From positions 172,345-236,344 of the forward strand of contig JAVSMU010000001.1 of NCBI GenBank assembly GCA_032027045.1: a stretch of 64,000 nt of DNA, in the 5' to 3' direction. The translations under genes were made by a program, and so were the position numbers. This DNA is from Truepera sp. Its GTDB lineage: Bacteria > Deinococcota > Deinococci > Deinococcales > Trueperaceae. Under the pieces are notes generated by a model. That model saw nothing but the letters and a program-made list of their open reading frames with translations. It was not told the origin of the DNA and searched no databases. This document shows, in pieces, positions 8,616 through 16,200 of the stretch. Position 1 is the first letter of the stretch. Every line of letters starts with the position of its first letter.

Positions 8616-10568
8616 TCAGGGGCGCGGCCGCAGGCGGATCTGCTCCAGGAGCCGCTTCGTCTCGGCCAGCGGGGGCACTCCCAGCTCGCGCCTGAGCAAG
8701 CCCTCGCAGACATGGTACTGCCGCACTGCCTCGTCGCGGCGGCCGACCACCCAGAGGGCCTGCATCAGTTCGCGATGGTTCCGCTCCCGCAATGGATCGA
8801 CTTCGACGGCGGTGCGGAGGAACCGCACGCTGCGGCCCCATTCGGCCGCAGCGGCCGTGAGAGCCGCCAAACGCTGCAGCAGCTCCAGGCAGGTCTCACG
8901 AAGCAGTTCGCGCTCCTGCTGGCACCAGTCGGCGTAAGGTTCGTCGTCCATGTAGTCGCCACGGTACAGCGCGACCGCTGCCTCGAACGCGGCCATGGCC
9001 TTGGGCGCGTCTCCTTGCTCGTCAGACTTGAAGCCCAGCTCCGCCAGGGCTCGGAACTCCCACGCGTCGATGCGCGCGGTACCCGAGGGTTCGAAGCGGT
9101 ACCGGTCGGCGTCCGTGACGATGACAGTCGGCTCGTCCATCCGGGACGGTTCCACCAGGCGCCGCAGCTCGTGCACCAGAACGTAGAGCTGGCTCGTCTT
9201 GGTGGCGGGATCGCCGCCAGGCCAGAGCGCCTCGATCAAGGCGTCTTTGGTAACGGGCCGACCGTGATGCGTGAGGAGGACCTTGAGTAGGGTCAGCGCC
9301 TTCTTGCGGCCGAAGGCATGCGGGAGTACCGGAGCACCGTCCACCCGAAGCTCGAAAGACCCGAAGCAGCGCATGCTCAGGTGTGGCGCCACCCTGGGTT
9401 CGGCACGTGGCGGCTCGCCGGGAGCCACCAGCAGCCACCGGTGGAGTTCGCGCGAGCGCTGCTCCGCGTCGCCCCGGAGCCGCTCCCCGGCCACGAGCCG
9501 CGAACCGGAGGACGCCAGGGTCTCGACCATCACGAGGTCGCGACCCGGCGGCTCGTTCCCGCGCTCTCGGCGCCACAGGCTCACCAGGCCGAACACCGCA
9601 CCGTGGCTGAGCAGCGGCACACAGAGCCGCAGACCGCCCGCGGTGTGCCGACTCCGGCAGGGGGCGGGCCAGGTTTCCGAGCTACCGTAGAGCACTTCGC
9701 ACCGACCCTGGACGATGGCAGGGCACTCCTCTGGCGCGCAAGGCGGCAGCGTGCGACGCGCTACAGGTCCGGCGCCGACGCTCACCGTCGTCCTCGTGCC
9801 GGTCGCTCCGGAGGCAGGCTCCAGCAACCGTGCCTCGCCCGCGTCCGCGCCGCTGGCCAGCATCATCCGCCTGGCCAGGTCTTCCAGGTTCGCTTCCAGA
9901 CCAGCACCGATGAGGTCTACGTCGAGGGCGGCCGCGGAGGCCCCGGCCAGCGTCGCTTGCACGGCCGTGCCTATCGGGCCGCCGACCAGGATGAGGAAGT
10001 CTCGTGCTTGCTCCACCGCGTCGACGGCCGCGTTGCGGAAGGCCAACCCGACTGCGCCAAGCACCTCGCCGTGGTGGTGGAGCGGAGCGCAAACGTATGC
10101 CTTGAAGCCCGCGTCCTTCACCTGCTGACGCAAGTAGCGAGGGTCGCCTTGCAAGCGGTCGCTCAGCAGTGGGGCGCCACTGGCCAGTACCAGACCCGGG
10201 AACCCCTCGCCGCGGTCGAAGCGAACCAGCTGGCAGAAGGCCCGTCGGAATGGGCCCTTATGACTGGTGAGGACCGCTCCGAGGCCGCCAGGCTCGGACA
10301 GGAACAGGTCGGCGACTTCGGCGCCCGTGGTCTCGCGGATGAGCTCGAGCGACCGCTCCAGGCCGGCCTCGAGGCCGTCAACGGACAGGGCCGTCGTGAT
10401 ACTGGCCAGAGCAGCCAACGGGTTCACGGTGCCCGGGGCGGTTGGTGGTCCGGCCGACTGCTGCCCGGCCTCCTCCTGCGTCCGCGTGGCGCCAAGTAGA
10501 ACCTCTGCGCCGCCGTCCAGGTCGACGATGCGCTGCTCGGCGTCCAGCGTCGGTTTTGCTCGCACCAC
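8616..10568 (-). CDS. GAF-GAF-SARP (BTAD) transcriptional regulator with a cysteine cluster
   Basis: 650-aa cytoplasmic regulator. Residues about 60-205 are a GAF domain and about 220-360 a second GAF-like domain. Residues about 397-490 form an OmpR-type winged helix opening MRCFGSFELRVDG. Residues about 500-645 are a bacterial transcriptional activation domain (DAWEFRAL; YRGDYMDDEPYADWCQQERELL). This is the SARP layout with sensory GAFs added. The second GAF holds Cys277, Cys282, Cys290, Cys304 and Cys316, a candidate iron-sulfur or redox/NO sensing site. It is convergent with the nar cluster and divergent from moeA. From memory, Thermus nitrate-respiration elements encode a GAF-containing regulator, DnrS, so a role in controlling nar is plausible but inferred. 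A TATCCT box near 10691 could be its -10. Confidence 0.85.
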   Translation of the reverse strand: MVRAKPTLDAEQRIVDLDGGAEVLLGATRTQEEAGQQSAGPPTAPGTVNPLAALASITTALSVDGLEAGLERSLELIRETTGAEVADLFLSEPGGLGAVLTSHKGPFRRAFCQLVRFDRGEGFPGLVLASGAPLLSDRLQGDPRYLRQQVKDAGFKAYVCAPLHHHGEVLGAVGLAFRNAAVDAVEQARDFLILVGGPIGTAVQATLAGASAAALDVDLIGAGLEANLEDLARRMMLASGADAGEARLLEPASGATGTRTTVSVGAGPVARRTLPPCAPEECPAIVQGRCEVLYGSSETWPAPCRSRHTAGGLRLCVPLLSHGAVFGLVSLWRRERGNEPPGRDLVMVETLASSGSRLVAGERLRGDAEQRSRELHRWLLVAPGEPPRAEPRVAPHLSMRCFGSFELRVDGAPVLPHAFGRKKALTLLKVLLTHHGRPVTKDALIEALWPGGDPATKTSQLYVLVHELRRLVEPSRMDEPTVIVTDADRYRFEPSGTARIDAWEFRALAELGFKSDEQGDAPKAMAAFEAAVALYRGDYMDDEPYADWCQQERELLRETCLELLQRLAALTAAAAEWGRSVRFLRTAVEVDPLRERNHRELMQALWVVGRRDEAVRQYHVCEGLLRRELGVPPLAETKRLLEQIRLRPRP

Positions 10569-10858
10569 GTCGTGCCTCCAGCTTCACGCTGCTGGCTCTT
10601 CGTGGAGTCCACCTAGGCCGGCACTCCGTGGTCGTATCCGGCGCCGAAGGGCGTCCAGGCCGACCGAGCGAACTCACTTCGTGCGGGAAGGATAGCACGG
10701 GGCCGACTTCCGAGCCCGAGCCCGCTGCCAAGTGGGCGCCTGCCGGCAGCTCGTCGGCCGGCAGTATATTGGGGTGGTCCGGCCGGGCAACGCGCAGGAA
10801 TAGGCCGGGTAGGTTCCGCACGAGACTCAGCCGCTGGTAAGCGTGGAGGCCTGGACCG
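10569..10858. promoter_or_regulatory. Divergent intergenic region between SARP regulator and moeA fusion
   Basis: 290 bp without a convincing gene. On the plus strand a TATATT near 10766 sits 3' of two direct copies of GCCGGCAG with 15-bp period (about 10742-10764), so it may be the moeA promoter with an activator site. On the minus strand TATCCT near 10691 may serve the regulator gene. I did not find 11-bp-period heptamers like those at 44.3 kb. Assignment rests on position and short motifs only. Confidence 0.35.
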
Positions 10859-12739
10859 ATGGCGCCCGCCCGAACAGAGCCACTTAGGAACGTAGACCCC
10901 GATAGGGCCCTGCAGCTGGTGTTGGCCGCCGCGGCGCCGCTGGGTGCCGTCGAGGTCGAGCTCGCCAGGGCGCTGGGTTCGGTTCTGGACGAGAGCGTCG
11001 TGGCCGACCGCGACTATCCGCCGTTCGACCGGGCGATGATGGACGGCTTCGCCGTCCGCGTGGCCGATGCCGGGCGCGAGCTGCCGGTCGCAGGAGAAGT
11101 GGCGGCAGGTCACGTCGCGAGCATCGCGCTGCCCCACGACGCGGTCGTGGCGATCATGACAGGAGCCCCGTGCCCAGCGGGAACGGAGGCGGTCGTGCCC
11201 GTCGAAGCGGTCGGCGAAGCCCACGGCAAGGTCCGCCTTCCCCAAGGCGTCACGCCCGGCCAGAACGTGGCTCCGAGGGGGTCCGAATGCCGTGCCGGCA
11301 GCGAGATCCTGATGCCGGGGCAGGAGGTGCAGCCGCTCCGGTTGGCGTTGTTGGCAAGCGTGGGCCGTAAGGCCGTGCGGGTAAGGCGCCCTCCCAGCAT
11401 GGCGGTCATCTCGACCGGGGACGAGTTGGTCACTGCGGCAGCAACGCCCGGCGCCGCGCAGATCCGCTCCAGCAACGGCCCGATGCTCGCGGCGATGGCT
11501 ACGCTATGCGGCGTCAAGGCCGTCACGCAGTTGCACGCCGGCGACGAGCTCGGCGCGTTGCGGGCAGCGCTCGAGGCCGCCTCCGATCACGACATGATCC
11601 TGACCATCGGCGGGGTCTCCGCCGGTCGCTACGACCTGGTACCTGAGGCCATCGCCGCGTACGGCGCAACCACCGTCTTCCACCGGGTGCGCCAGAAGCC
11701 GGGGCATCCACTGCTGTTCGCGACGAAGGCCTTCGCGAGGCCGCGCTCGAACCCGCGGGCCCGCCAACTGATCTTCGGCCTGCCAGGCAACCCACTGTCG
11801 GCCCACCTCGGCTTTCACCGCTACGTTCGCCCCGCGATCCGCGTGAGCATGGGCCTCGACCCCGAACCGCCGACCTCGGCGGGAGTGCTGACCGAACCGA
11901 TCACCGTGAGCGGCACCCGTAGCACGTTCAGGCTCTGCCGGATTCAGGGGAGCGAAACCGGCTGGCAGGTTACGCCGGCGGCCGAGCGTGGCTCGGCCGA
12001 CGTCTTCGCGGCGGCGTCCGCCGACGCCCTGGTGCGCCTCGAACCGGCACCGGACCCTTACCCTCCCGGTTCCGAGGTGCGGTTCGAGTGGTTGGGGCAC
12101 CCGCGCGCCGCACCCCAGCCCGTTCGCGGGTCCGAGGCTGCAGCTGGACCCGGCGCGGGCGGGCTCCTCCTCCCGATAGCGGCACGGCGCAGCTTGCGCG
12201 CGTTCGACTCTCGGCCGGTCCCGTACACACTGCTTGCCCGCGCCCTGGAGGCGGCGCGCTGGGCGCCTTCGGCGGGCAACTCACAACCGTGGCGCTTCGT
12301 GTTGGCGCACCGCGGCGGGCCGGCGTTCGCGCGCTTGACCGACACCCTGCGGCCGAACAACGCCTGGGCTCGACAGGCGCCTCACCTCCTCCTGCTGGCG
12401 GCGAAGGAACTGCTCGAGCACCCCGAGAAGCCCCCGAGGCCAAACCACTTGACGCTGCTCGAGGTGGGCCTGGCGCTAGAGAACCTCCTGATCCAGGCGA
12501 CCGCGGACGGGCTGCTAGCGCACCCGTTCGACGGCTTCGACGCCGAGGCGGCCGGCGACGCCGTCGGTGTGCCTGCCGGGTACCGGGTGGCGGTGCTGGT
12601 GGCCATCGGCAGGCCGGGCGATCCGGCCGCCCTCGATGACAGGACGCGGGAGAAGGACGCGCGCCCCCGGCAGCGCCTGCCGCAGTCGGAGTTCGTGTTC
12701 GAGGAGAGCTGGGGCCGAGCGGCGCAGCTAGAGGATTAG
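10859..12739 (+). CDS. moeA: MoeA (molybdenum insertase) fused to a nitroreductase-family domain
   Basis: 626-aa two-domain protein. Residues 1-about 412 are MoeA, which inserts molybdate into adenylylated molybdopterin. Visible motifs are PPFDRAMMDGFAVR at 54-67, ISTGDEL at 184-190, GGVSAGRYD at 251-259 and LPGNPLSA at 308-315. Residues about 436-626 look like an FMN-binding nitroreductase: RRSLRAFDSRPV at 443-454, ARWAPSAGNSQPWRF at 466-480 and ALENLLIQATADGL at 539-552. There is no stop or second start between the domains, only a Pro/Gly/Ala-rich linker at about 413-435. Neighbouring nar genes need Mo cofactor, which explains the MoeA half. What the flavin domain does is unknown. I know of no standard MoeA-nitroreductase protein, but could not search. 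Confidence 0.9.
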   Translation: MAPARTEPLRNVDPDRALQLVLAAAAPLGAVEVELARALGSVLDESVVADRDYPPFDRAMMDGFAVRVADAGRELPVAGEVAAGHVASIALPHDAVVAIMTGAPCPAGTEAVVPVEAVGEAHGKVRLPQGVTPGQNVAPRGSECRAGSEILMPGQEVQPLRLALLASVGRKAVRVRRPPSMAVISTGDELVTAAATPGAAQIRSSNGPMLAAMATLCGVKAVTQLHAGDELGALRAALEAASDHDMILTIGGVSAGRYDLVPEAIAAYGATTVFHRVRQKPGHPLLFATKAFARPRSNPRARQLIFGLPGNPLSAHLGFHRYVRPAIRVSMGLDPEPPTSAGVLTEPITVSGTRSTFRLCRIQGSETGWQVTPAAERGSADVFAAASADALVRLEPAPDPYPPGSEVRFEWLGHPRAAPQPVRGSEAAAGPGAGGLLLPIAARRSLRAFDSRPVPYTLLARALEAARWAPSAGNSQPWRFVLAHRGGPAFARLTDTLRPNNAWARQAPHLLLLAAKELLEHPEKPPRPNHLTLLEVGLALENLLIQATADGLLAHPFDGFDAEAAGDAVGVPAGYRVAVLVAIGRPGDPAALDDRTREKDARPRQRLPQSEFVFEESWGRAAQLED

Positions 12740-13012
12740 AGGCCGTTGACGCGGCCAGGTGGGGTAGGCCAGGCGGGTCCGTCCAAGTAACTTGGCGCTG
12801 ACTTGCTCCACGGCTTCCTGACCCCCCTAGGCTCCGAAGTACGCGCACGCAACAACCCTGCGAATTCGACACCCGAGCAGACCAAGGTGCGCCGACGCCC
12901 GTCAGCCTGCTCGCGGACGGTTAGGGGGGCTCGACTGCCATGCTTCGTCACTACCCCCAGCACCGGCCCCTTCACCTATCCTGGTAGCAGACTCACAGAA
13001 GGGACCCCCACC
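12740..13012. promoter_or_regulatory. Upstream region of the SelW-like gene with a CCAAGT-A-ACTTGG palindrome
   Basis: The gap of 273 bp holds a perfect 13-bp palindrome at 12783-12795 (half-site CCAAGT, central A), a candidate operator. It also has a C-rich tract ending CCCCCCTAGGCT near 12824-12835 that resembles the promoter at 47.3 kb. No gene is convincing here. An open frame that runs upstream of the SelW-like start from 12803 has no family-like sequence. Confidence 0.3.
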
Positions 13013-13264
13013 ATGTCCAACCACACCGTCCACATCCAGTACTGCGTTCCCTGCGGCCACCTTCCTCGGGCGCTCGACGTTCAGAAGTCGATCCTAGAAC
13101 GCTTCGGCCAGAAGCTTGGCGGCGTCACTCTCAAGCCCGGCGACCACGGCATCTTCACGATCGACGTCAACGGCGAGCGCGTCTACACCAAGCCCGAGGA
13201 GTTCGAGCTCGACGCGCTGCTCGAGGCGATCGACCAGCGCGTGACCGGCGCAACTGCGCAGTAG
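13013..13264 (+). CDS. SelW/Rdx-family thioredoxin-like protein
   Basis: 83-aa cytosolic protein of the SelT/SelW/SelH (Rdx) family, small thioredoxin-fold proteins with a CxxC (CxxU in animals) redox site. The motif is Cys11-Val-Pro-Cys14 directly after the first strand (HIQYCVPCGHLPRA). The chain ends with the family-like helix ELDALLEAIDQRV. I chose the ATG at 13013 because it puts CxxC at the usual distance from the N-terminus and follows a purine-rich AGAAGGGA stretch. The next gene begins at its stop codon. The physiological partner of bacterial Rdx proteins is not settled. Confidence 0.85.
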   Translation: MSNHTVHIQYCVPCGHLPRALDVQKSILERFGQKLGGVTLKPGDHGIFTIDVNGERVYTKPEEFELDALLEAIDQRVTGATAQ

Positions 13265-13286
13265 GGCGGCGAGCGCCACGAAGGTA

Positions 13287-14234
13287 CTGTTCCCCACCAA
13301 CGCCGCCTTCGACTTCGCGCGGCAACAGGAGGGCGTGGACTACGTCGGCTACGACCCGCTACTGCCGGTTCCCGAGGAGCACTTCGACGCGGAGGTGCTG
13401 GTGGCGTGGCTCAACCCGCCGGATGAGTTGCGGCACGCCGCTCGGTCGCTCGAGCGGTTGAGGCTGGTCCAGGGCCTCATGGCCGGGTCGAACACGCTGA
13501 TAGCCGCCGGCTTCGGCCAGGGGGTGCCCATCAGCAACGGCCGCGGGCTGCACGATTGGCCCGTGGCCGAGCACACGGTCGCCTTGCTGTTGGCCGCCGC
13601 GCGGCGGCTGCACATCATGCGCGACGCCCAACACGAGCACCGTTGGCCCGGCGAGCTGGGAGGCGCGCAGCCCGACAGGAACCCGGACGTGTTCACGACC
13701 CTGAAAGACTCGCACGTGACGATCTGGGGGTTCGGGAGCATCGCGGCCACGCTGGCGCCGATGCTTAAGGTGCACGGCGCACGTGTGACGGGCGTGGCCA
13801 CCCGGGCGGGCACGAGGGCCGGATACCCGGTCGTCACCGACGCCGAGCTGGACGAGCTGCTGCCCAAGACCGACGCCCTCGTCATGATCCTGCCGGCGTC
13901 GCCCGCCACCGCCGGTGTGCTTGACGCACGGCGGCTGGCGCAGCTACCGCATTACGCCTGGGTAGTGAACGTGGGCCGGGGCGACTGCCTCAACGAGGCG
14001 GACCTGGTGCGCGCACTCGAGCGCCAGGAGATCGGTGGCGCGGCGCTGGACGTCTTCGCCGAGGAGCCGCTGCCCGCCGACTCGCCGCTCTGGGGGTTCA
14101 AGAACGTCATCATCTCGCCCCACGCGGCGGGTGGCCGGCCCATCGGGGGAGAGGGCCTCGTGCGCGAGAACGTGCGGCGGCTGTTGGCCGGCGAGCCGCT
14201 GCTCAACGTCATCGATCGCGCTAAGGGGTACTGA
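13287..14234 (+). CDS. D-2-hydroxyacid dehydrogenase family protein
   Basis: NAD(P)-dependent oxidoreductase of the D-isomer-specific 2-hydroxyacid dehydrogenase family. Features are an NAD-binding WGFGSIAATLAPML segment, VVNVGRGDCLNEADLVRAL, DVFAEEPLP and the catalytic-type His in IISPHAAGG. The start is awkward. A GTG at 13335 gives 299 aa, but the preceding codons KVLFPTNAAFDFARQQEG read like a genuine first beta strand. That stretch has no ATG, GTG or TTG, only CTG codons at 13254 and 13287. I give the CTG at 13287 as the likely limit of conserved coding. Translation may start at a non-standard codon coupled to the SelW-like gene, whose stop is at 13262-13264. Substrate is unknown; glyoxylate, hydroxypyruvate and phosphoglycerate are family options. 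Confidence 0.8.
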   Translation: MFPTNAAFDFARQQEGVDYVGYDPLLPVPEEHFDAEVLVAWLNPPDELRHAARSLERLRLVQGLMAGSNTLIAAGFGQGVPISNGRGLHDWPVAEHTVALLLAAARRLHIMRDAQHEHRWPGELGGAQPDRNPDVFTTLKDSHVTIWGFGSIAATLAPMLKVHGARVTGVATRAGTRAGYPVVTDAELDELLPKTDALVMILPASPATAGVLDARRLAQLPHYAWVVNVGRGDCLNEADLVRALERQEIGGAALDVFAEEPLPADSPLWGFKNVIISPHAAGGRPIGGEGLVRENVRRLLAGEPLLNVIDRAKGY

Positions 14235-14273
14235 GGCTCAACTACCGTCCGCGACAACGGGTACCGAGGCTCA
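14226..14273. repeat. 15-bp direct repeat, 33-bp period, at the dehydrogenase/rhodanese junction
   Basis: GGGTAC(T/C)GAGGCTCA occurs at 14226-14240 and 14259-14273. The first copy contains the TGA stop of the dehydrogenase gene and the second contains the stop (TCA on plus) of the convergent rhodanese gene. It looks like a small duplication of the gene ends. Confidence 0.6.
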
Positions 14274-14573
14274 CTTCTCGACCGGCAACCCCGCGTCTTC
14301 CCACAGAAGCATCCCGCCGACCAAGTTGGCCACCTCGCCGAAGCCGTGGCGGTCGAGGTAGTCGGCTGCAGCGCCGGAGCGCACCCCGCTGGCGCACGCC
14401 AGCACGAGCGGCGACGTCAGCTCGCCCAGGCGCGCGATGAACTCGCCGAGCGGCACGTTGACAGATCCGGGCACGCGGCCGCCGGCGAACTCCCACGGCT
14501 CCCGCACGTCGACCACCTTGGCGCGGCGCTCGAGCCACGCGGCTACGTCTTGAGGCAAGATCTCGAGGAACAT
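14271..14573 (-). CDS. Single-domain rhodanese-like sulfurtransferase
   Basis: 100-aa cytoplasmic rhodanese domain that carries sulfur as a persulfide on Cys60. The active-site loop reads CASGVRS at 60-66, preceded by VDVREPWEF at 21-29 and GSVNVPLGEF at 36-45. Length matches single-domain GlpE/PspE-type proteins, and there is no signal peptide, so it stays in the cytoplasm. It is convergent with the dehydrogenase gene and divergent from the ctaA leader region. Donor and acceptor cannot be told from sequence. Confidence 0.9.
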   Translation of the reverse strand: MFLEILPQDVAAWLERRAKVVDVREPWEFAGGRVPGSVNVPLGEFIARLGELTSPLVLACASGVRSGAAADYLDRHGFGEVANLVGGMLLWEDAGLPVEK

Positions 14574-14665
14574 CCGAGCAGTCTATGTTCGAGGTCGCGC
14601 GCCGGGCGTGGGCGGCGACACACCCGGAGTAACGGTTTGCCTTCAAGCGCCATGGTGGTTTGATC

Positions 14666-14756
14666 AGCCGATACTCCGCGCGAGGGAGTAAGCCGGTCAC
14701 GGTCGCGAGCGACCGGTTCTCGGTGAGGCCGATGCCTCGCGCAAGGTGGTAAGCCG
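14666..14756 (+). ncRNA. Candidate structured leader RNA upstream of ctaA (two repeated stem-loop motifs around a hairpin)
   Basis: Two 30-nt motifs at 14666-14695 and 14727-14756 match at 23 of 30 positions. Both share GCCGAT before, and AAGCCG after, an inner stem-loop with loop core GCGC(G/A)AG. The inner stem of copy 1 is ACTCC/GGAGT. Copy 2 changes a T-A pair to C-G and an A-T to G-T, with one T-T mismatch, a mostly pairing-preserving pattern. Between them lies a perfect 6-bp hairpin, CGGTCG-CGAG-CGACCG at 14700-14715. Downstream a CCCC-ACG-GGGG stem at 14770-14780 precedes the ctaA GTG at 14795. I do not recognise a known riboswitch class. Tandem aptamers or paired RNA-binding-protein sites are options. 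Confidence 0.5.
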
Positions 14757-14794
14757 ACGACCGCCCACTCCCCACGGGGGTAAAGTTCTCTAGA

Positions 14795-15943
14795 GTGAAC
14801 GAGACCAGCACGCTCGAAACCCTTCCCTTAGGTGCCCACCTGAACTCCGCTCGGCGACGCCACGTGGTCGTGTGGCTCTGGCTGGGCGCGGCGCTCACGT
14901 TCTCCATGTTGGTGGTCGGGGGCGTTACCCGGTTAACGCAGTCGGGCCTCTCGATAGTGGAGTGGGAGCCGCTCGTCGGCGTGGTGCCGCCGCTCAACGA
15001 GGCGCAGTGGCAGGACGCTTTCGCGCAGTACCAGCGTTTCCCTGAATACCGGCAGCTGCGGCCCGACATGACGCTGGCGGAGTACAAGACCATCTTCTAC
15101 TGGGAGTACGCCCACCGGCTCCTGGCCCGCTTCATCGGCGTGGTCTTCCTCGTGCCGTTCCTGTTCTTCTGGGCGCGGGGCTACCTGAAGGGGCCGCTGG
15201 CGCGGCGGTTGCTGCTTCTGTTCGGTCTCGGTGCGCTGCAGGGCCTCATGGGCTGGTTCATGGTGGCGAGCGGCCTCGTCGACAGGCCGTCTGTGGCGCA
15301 CGAGCGCCTGGCGGCGCACCTACTGCTGGCGTTCACCATCTTCGCGTTCTGCCTCTGGACGGCCGCGGACTTGCTGCCGAAGCGGCGCGAGGCGTCGCGA
15401 AGCAGGCTGTACGGCTGGCTGGTGGCCTTCGGCGTCATCCTCGTGCTGCAGGTGACCTACGGCGCGTTCGTCGCCGGACTCGACGCCGGCCTGGCCTTCA
15501 ACACCTACCCGCTGATGGCGGGAGGCTGGTGGCCGCCGGCCGCCTGGCGCCTGGATCCGCCCTTGCGCAACCTGCTCGACAACATCGCCACGGTGCAGTG
15601 GATCCACCGCACGCTGCCGCTGTTGCTGTTGGCCATGGCCTTGGGGCTAGTGGTGGCTACTTTGCGCGGCCGGCGCGCGCCTGGCGGCCGGTTGGAGCTG
15701 GGTTGGGCCGCGGTGCTCGCGACCCTGGTGTTGGTTCAGGGGACGCTGGGGGTGGCCACGCTGTTGTCGTTCGTACCCATCGATCTGGCGGCCACGCATC
15801 AGGCCACCGCCCTCGTGCTCTTCGGAACCTGGCTGCTGTGGCTGCACCGCGCCACGCGTCTGCGCCTGGCGGCGCGCGCCCCGGCGGTGAGTGAGGCCCC
15901 TGAGCGGCTTCGGGCTTCCGCCGCGGCCCCCTCGAGTCGCTGA
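14795..15943 (+). CDS. ctaA: Heme A synthase CtaA (COX15 family)
   Basis: Membrane enzyme that oxidises the C8 methyl of heme O to make heme A for cytochrome c oxidase. It has 382 aa with about eight membrane segments. Family landmarks are VGGVTRLTQSGLS after the first segment, YWEYAHRLLAR with the first His, WIHRTLPLLLL in the second half and ATHQATALVLFG near the end, giving the expected heme-ligand histidines. The GTG start follows the structured leader by 39 nt and has only a weak ribosome site. No ctaB or oxidase subunit gene is adjacent, so it stands alone in this window. Expression is probably tuned by the leader. Confidence 0.93.
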   Translation: MNETSTLETLPLGAHLNSARRRHVVVWLWLGAALTFSMLVVGGVTRLTQSGLSIVEWEPLVGVVPPLNEAQWQDAFAQYQRFPEYRQLRPDMTLAEYKTIFYWEYAHRLLARFIGVVFLVPFLFFWARGYLKGPLARRLLLLFGLGALQGLMGWFMVASGLVDRPSVAHERLAAHLLLAFTIFAFCLWTAADLLPKRREASRSRLYGWLVAFGVILVLQVTYGAFVAGLDAGLAFNTYPLMAGGWWPPAAWRLDPPLRNLLDNIATVQWIHRTLPLLLLAMALGLVVATLRGRRAPGGRLELGWAAVLATLVLVQGTLGVATLLSFVPIDLAATHQATALVLFGTWLLWLHRATRLRLAARAPAVSEAPERLRASAAAPSSR

Positions 15944-15971
15944 ACCCGGCGCAAGGCGGCGCGGCGATCTC

Positions 15972-16169
15972 TCAGCCCGCTTCCGACACTTCCTTCTCGA
16001 AGACCAACTCGAACTTCCCGCCCGTCATGAAGTCAGGTGGCAGTACCGAGGTGACGAAGCGCCAACCGTCGGCGGCGCGACGCTCGACCTCTTCCCTGTA
16101 GGGGGCCATCCGGTTCTTTGCCAGAAAGGTGTAATCGACTCGTACGAACTCGTACTTGTACTTTTGCAC
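15972..16169 (-). CDS. Small DUF4177-like protein
   Basis: 65-aa protein, MQKYKYEFVRVDY... with ERRAADGWRFVTSVLP in the middle and a C-terminal KFELVFEKEV strand. This two-strand/helix pattern with GWxFV resembles DUF4177-type small proteins. I chose the GTG at 16169 because a near-perfect ribosome site, AAGGAGGT, sits 6 nt before it. The frame is open for 40 more codons upstream, but that part is low-complexity Arg/Ser/Thr. Function is unknown. Confidence 0.75.
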   Translation of the reverse strand: MQKYKYEFVRVDYTFLAKNRMAPYREEVERRAADGWRFVTSVLPPDFMTGGKFELVFEKEVSEAG

Positions 16170-16200
16170 GGTCCTACCTCCTTCAGTACGGGGCCCCGCA

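Noticed and set aside
12803-13012. Longer start for the SelW-like protein
   Set aside because: The upstream 70 codons are not family-like and would put CxxC far from the N-terminus.
14770-14780. CCCC-ACG-GGGG stem as a guanidine-II (mini-ykkC) riboswitch
   Set aside because: That class needs two such hairpins with ACGR loops; only one short stem is present and the gene is ctaA.
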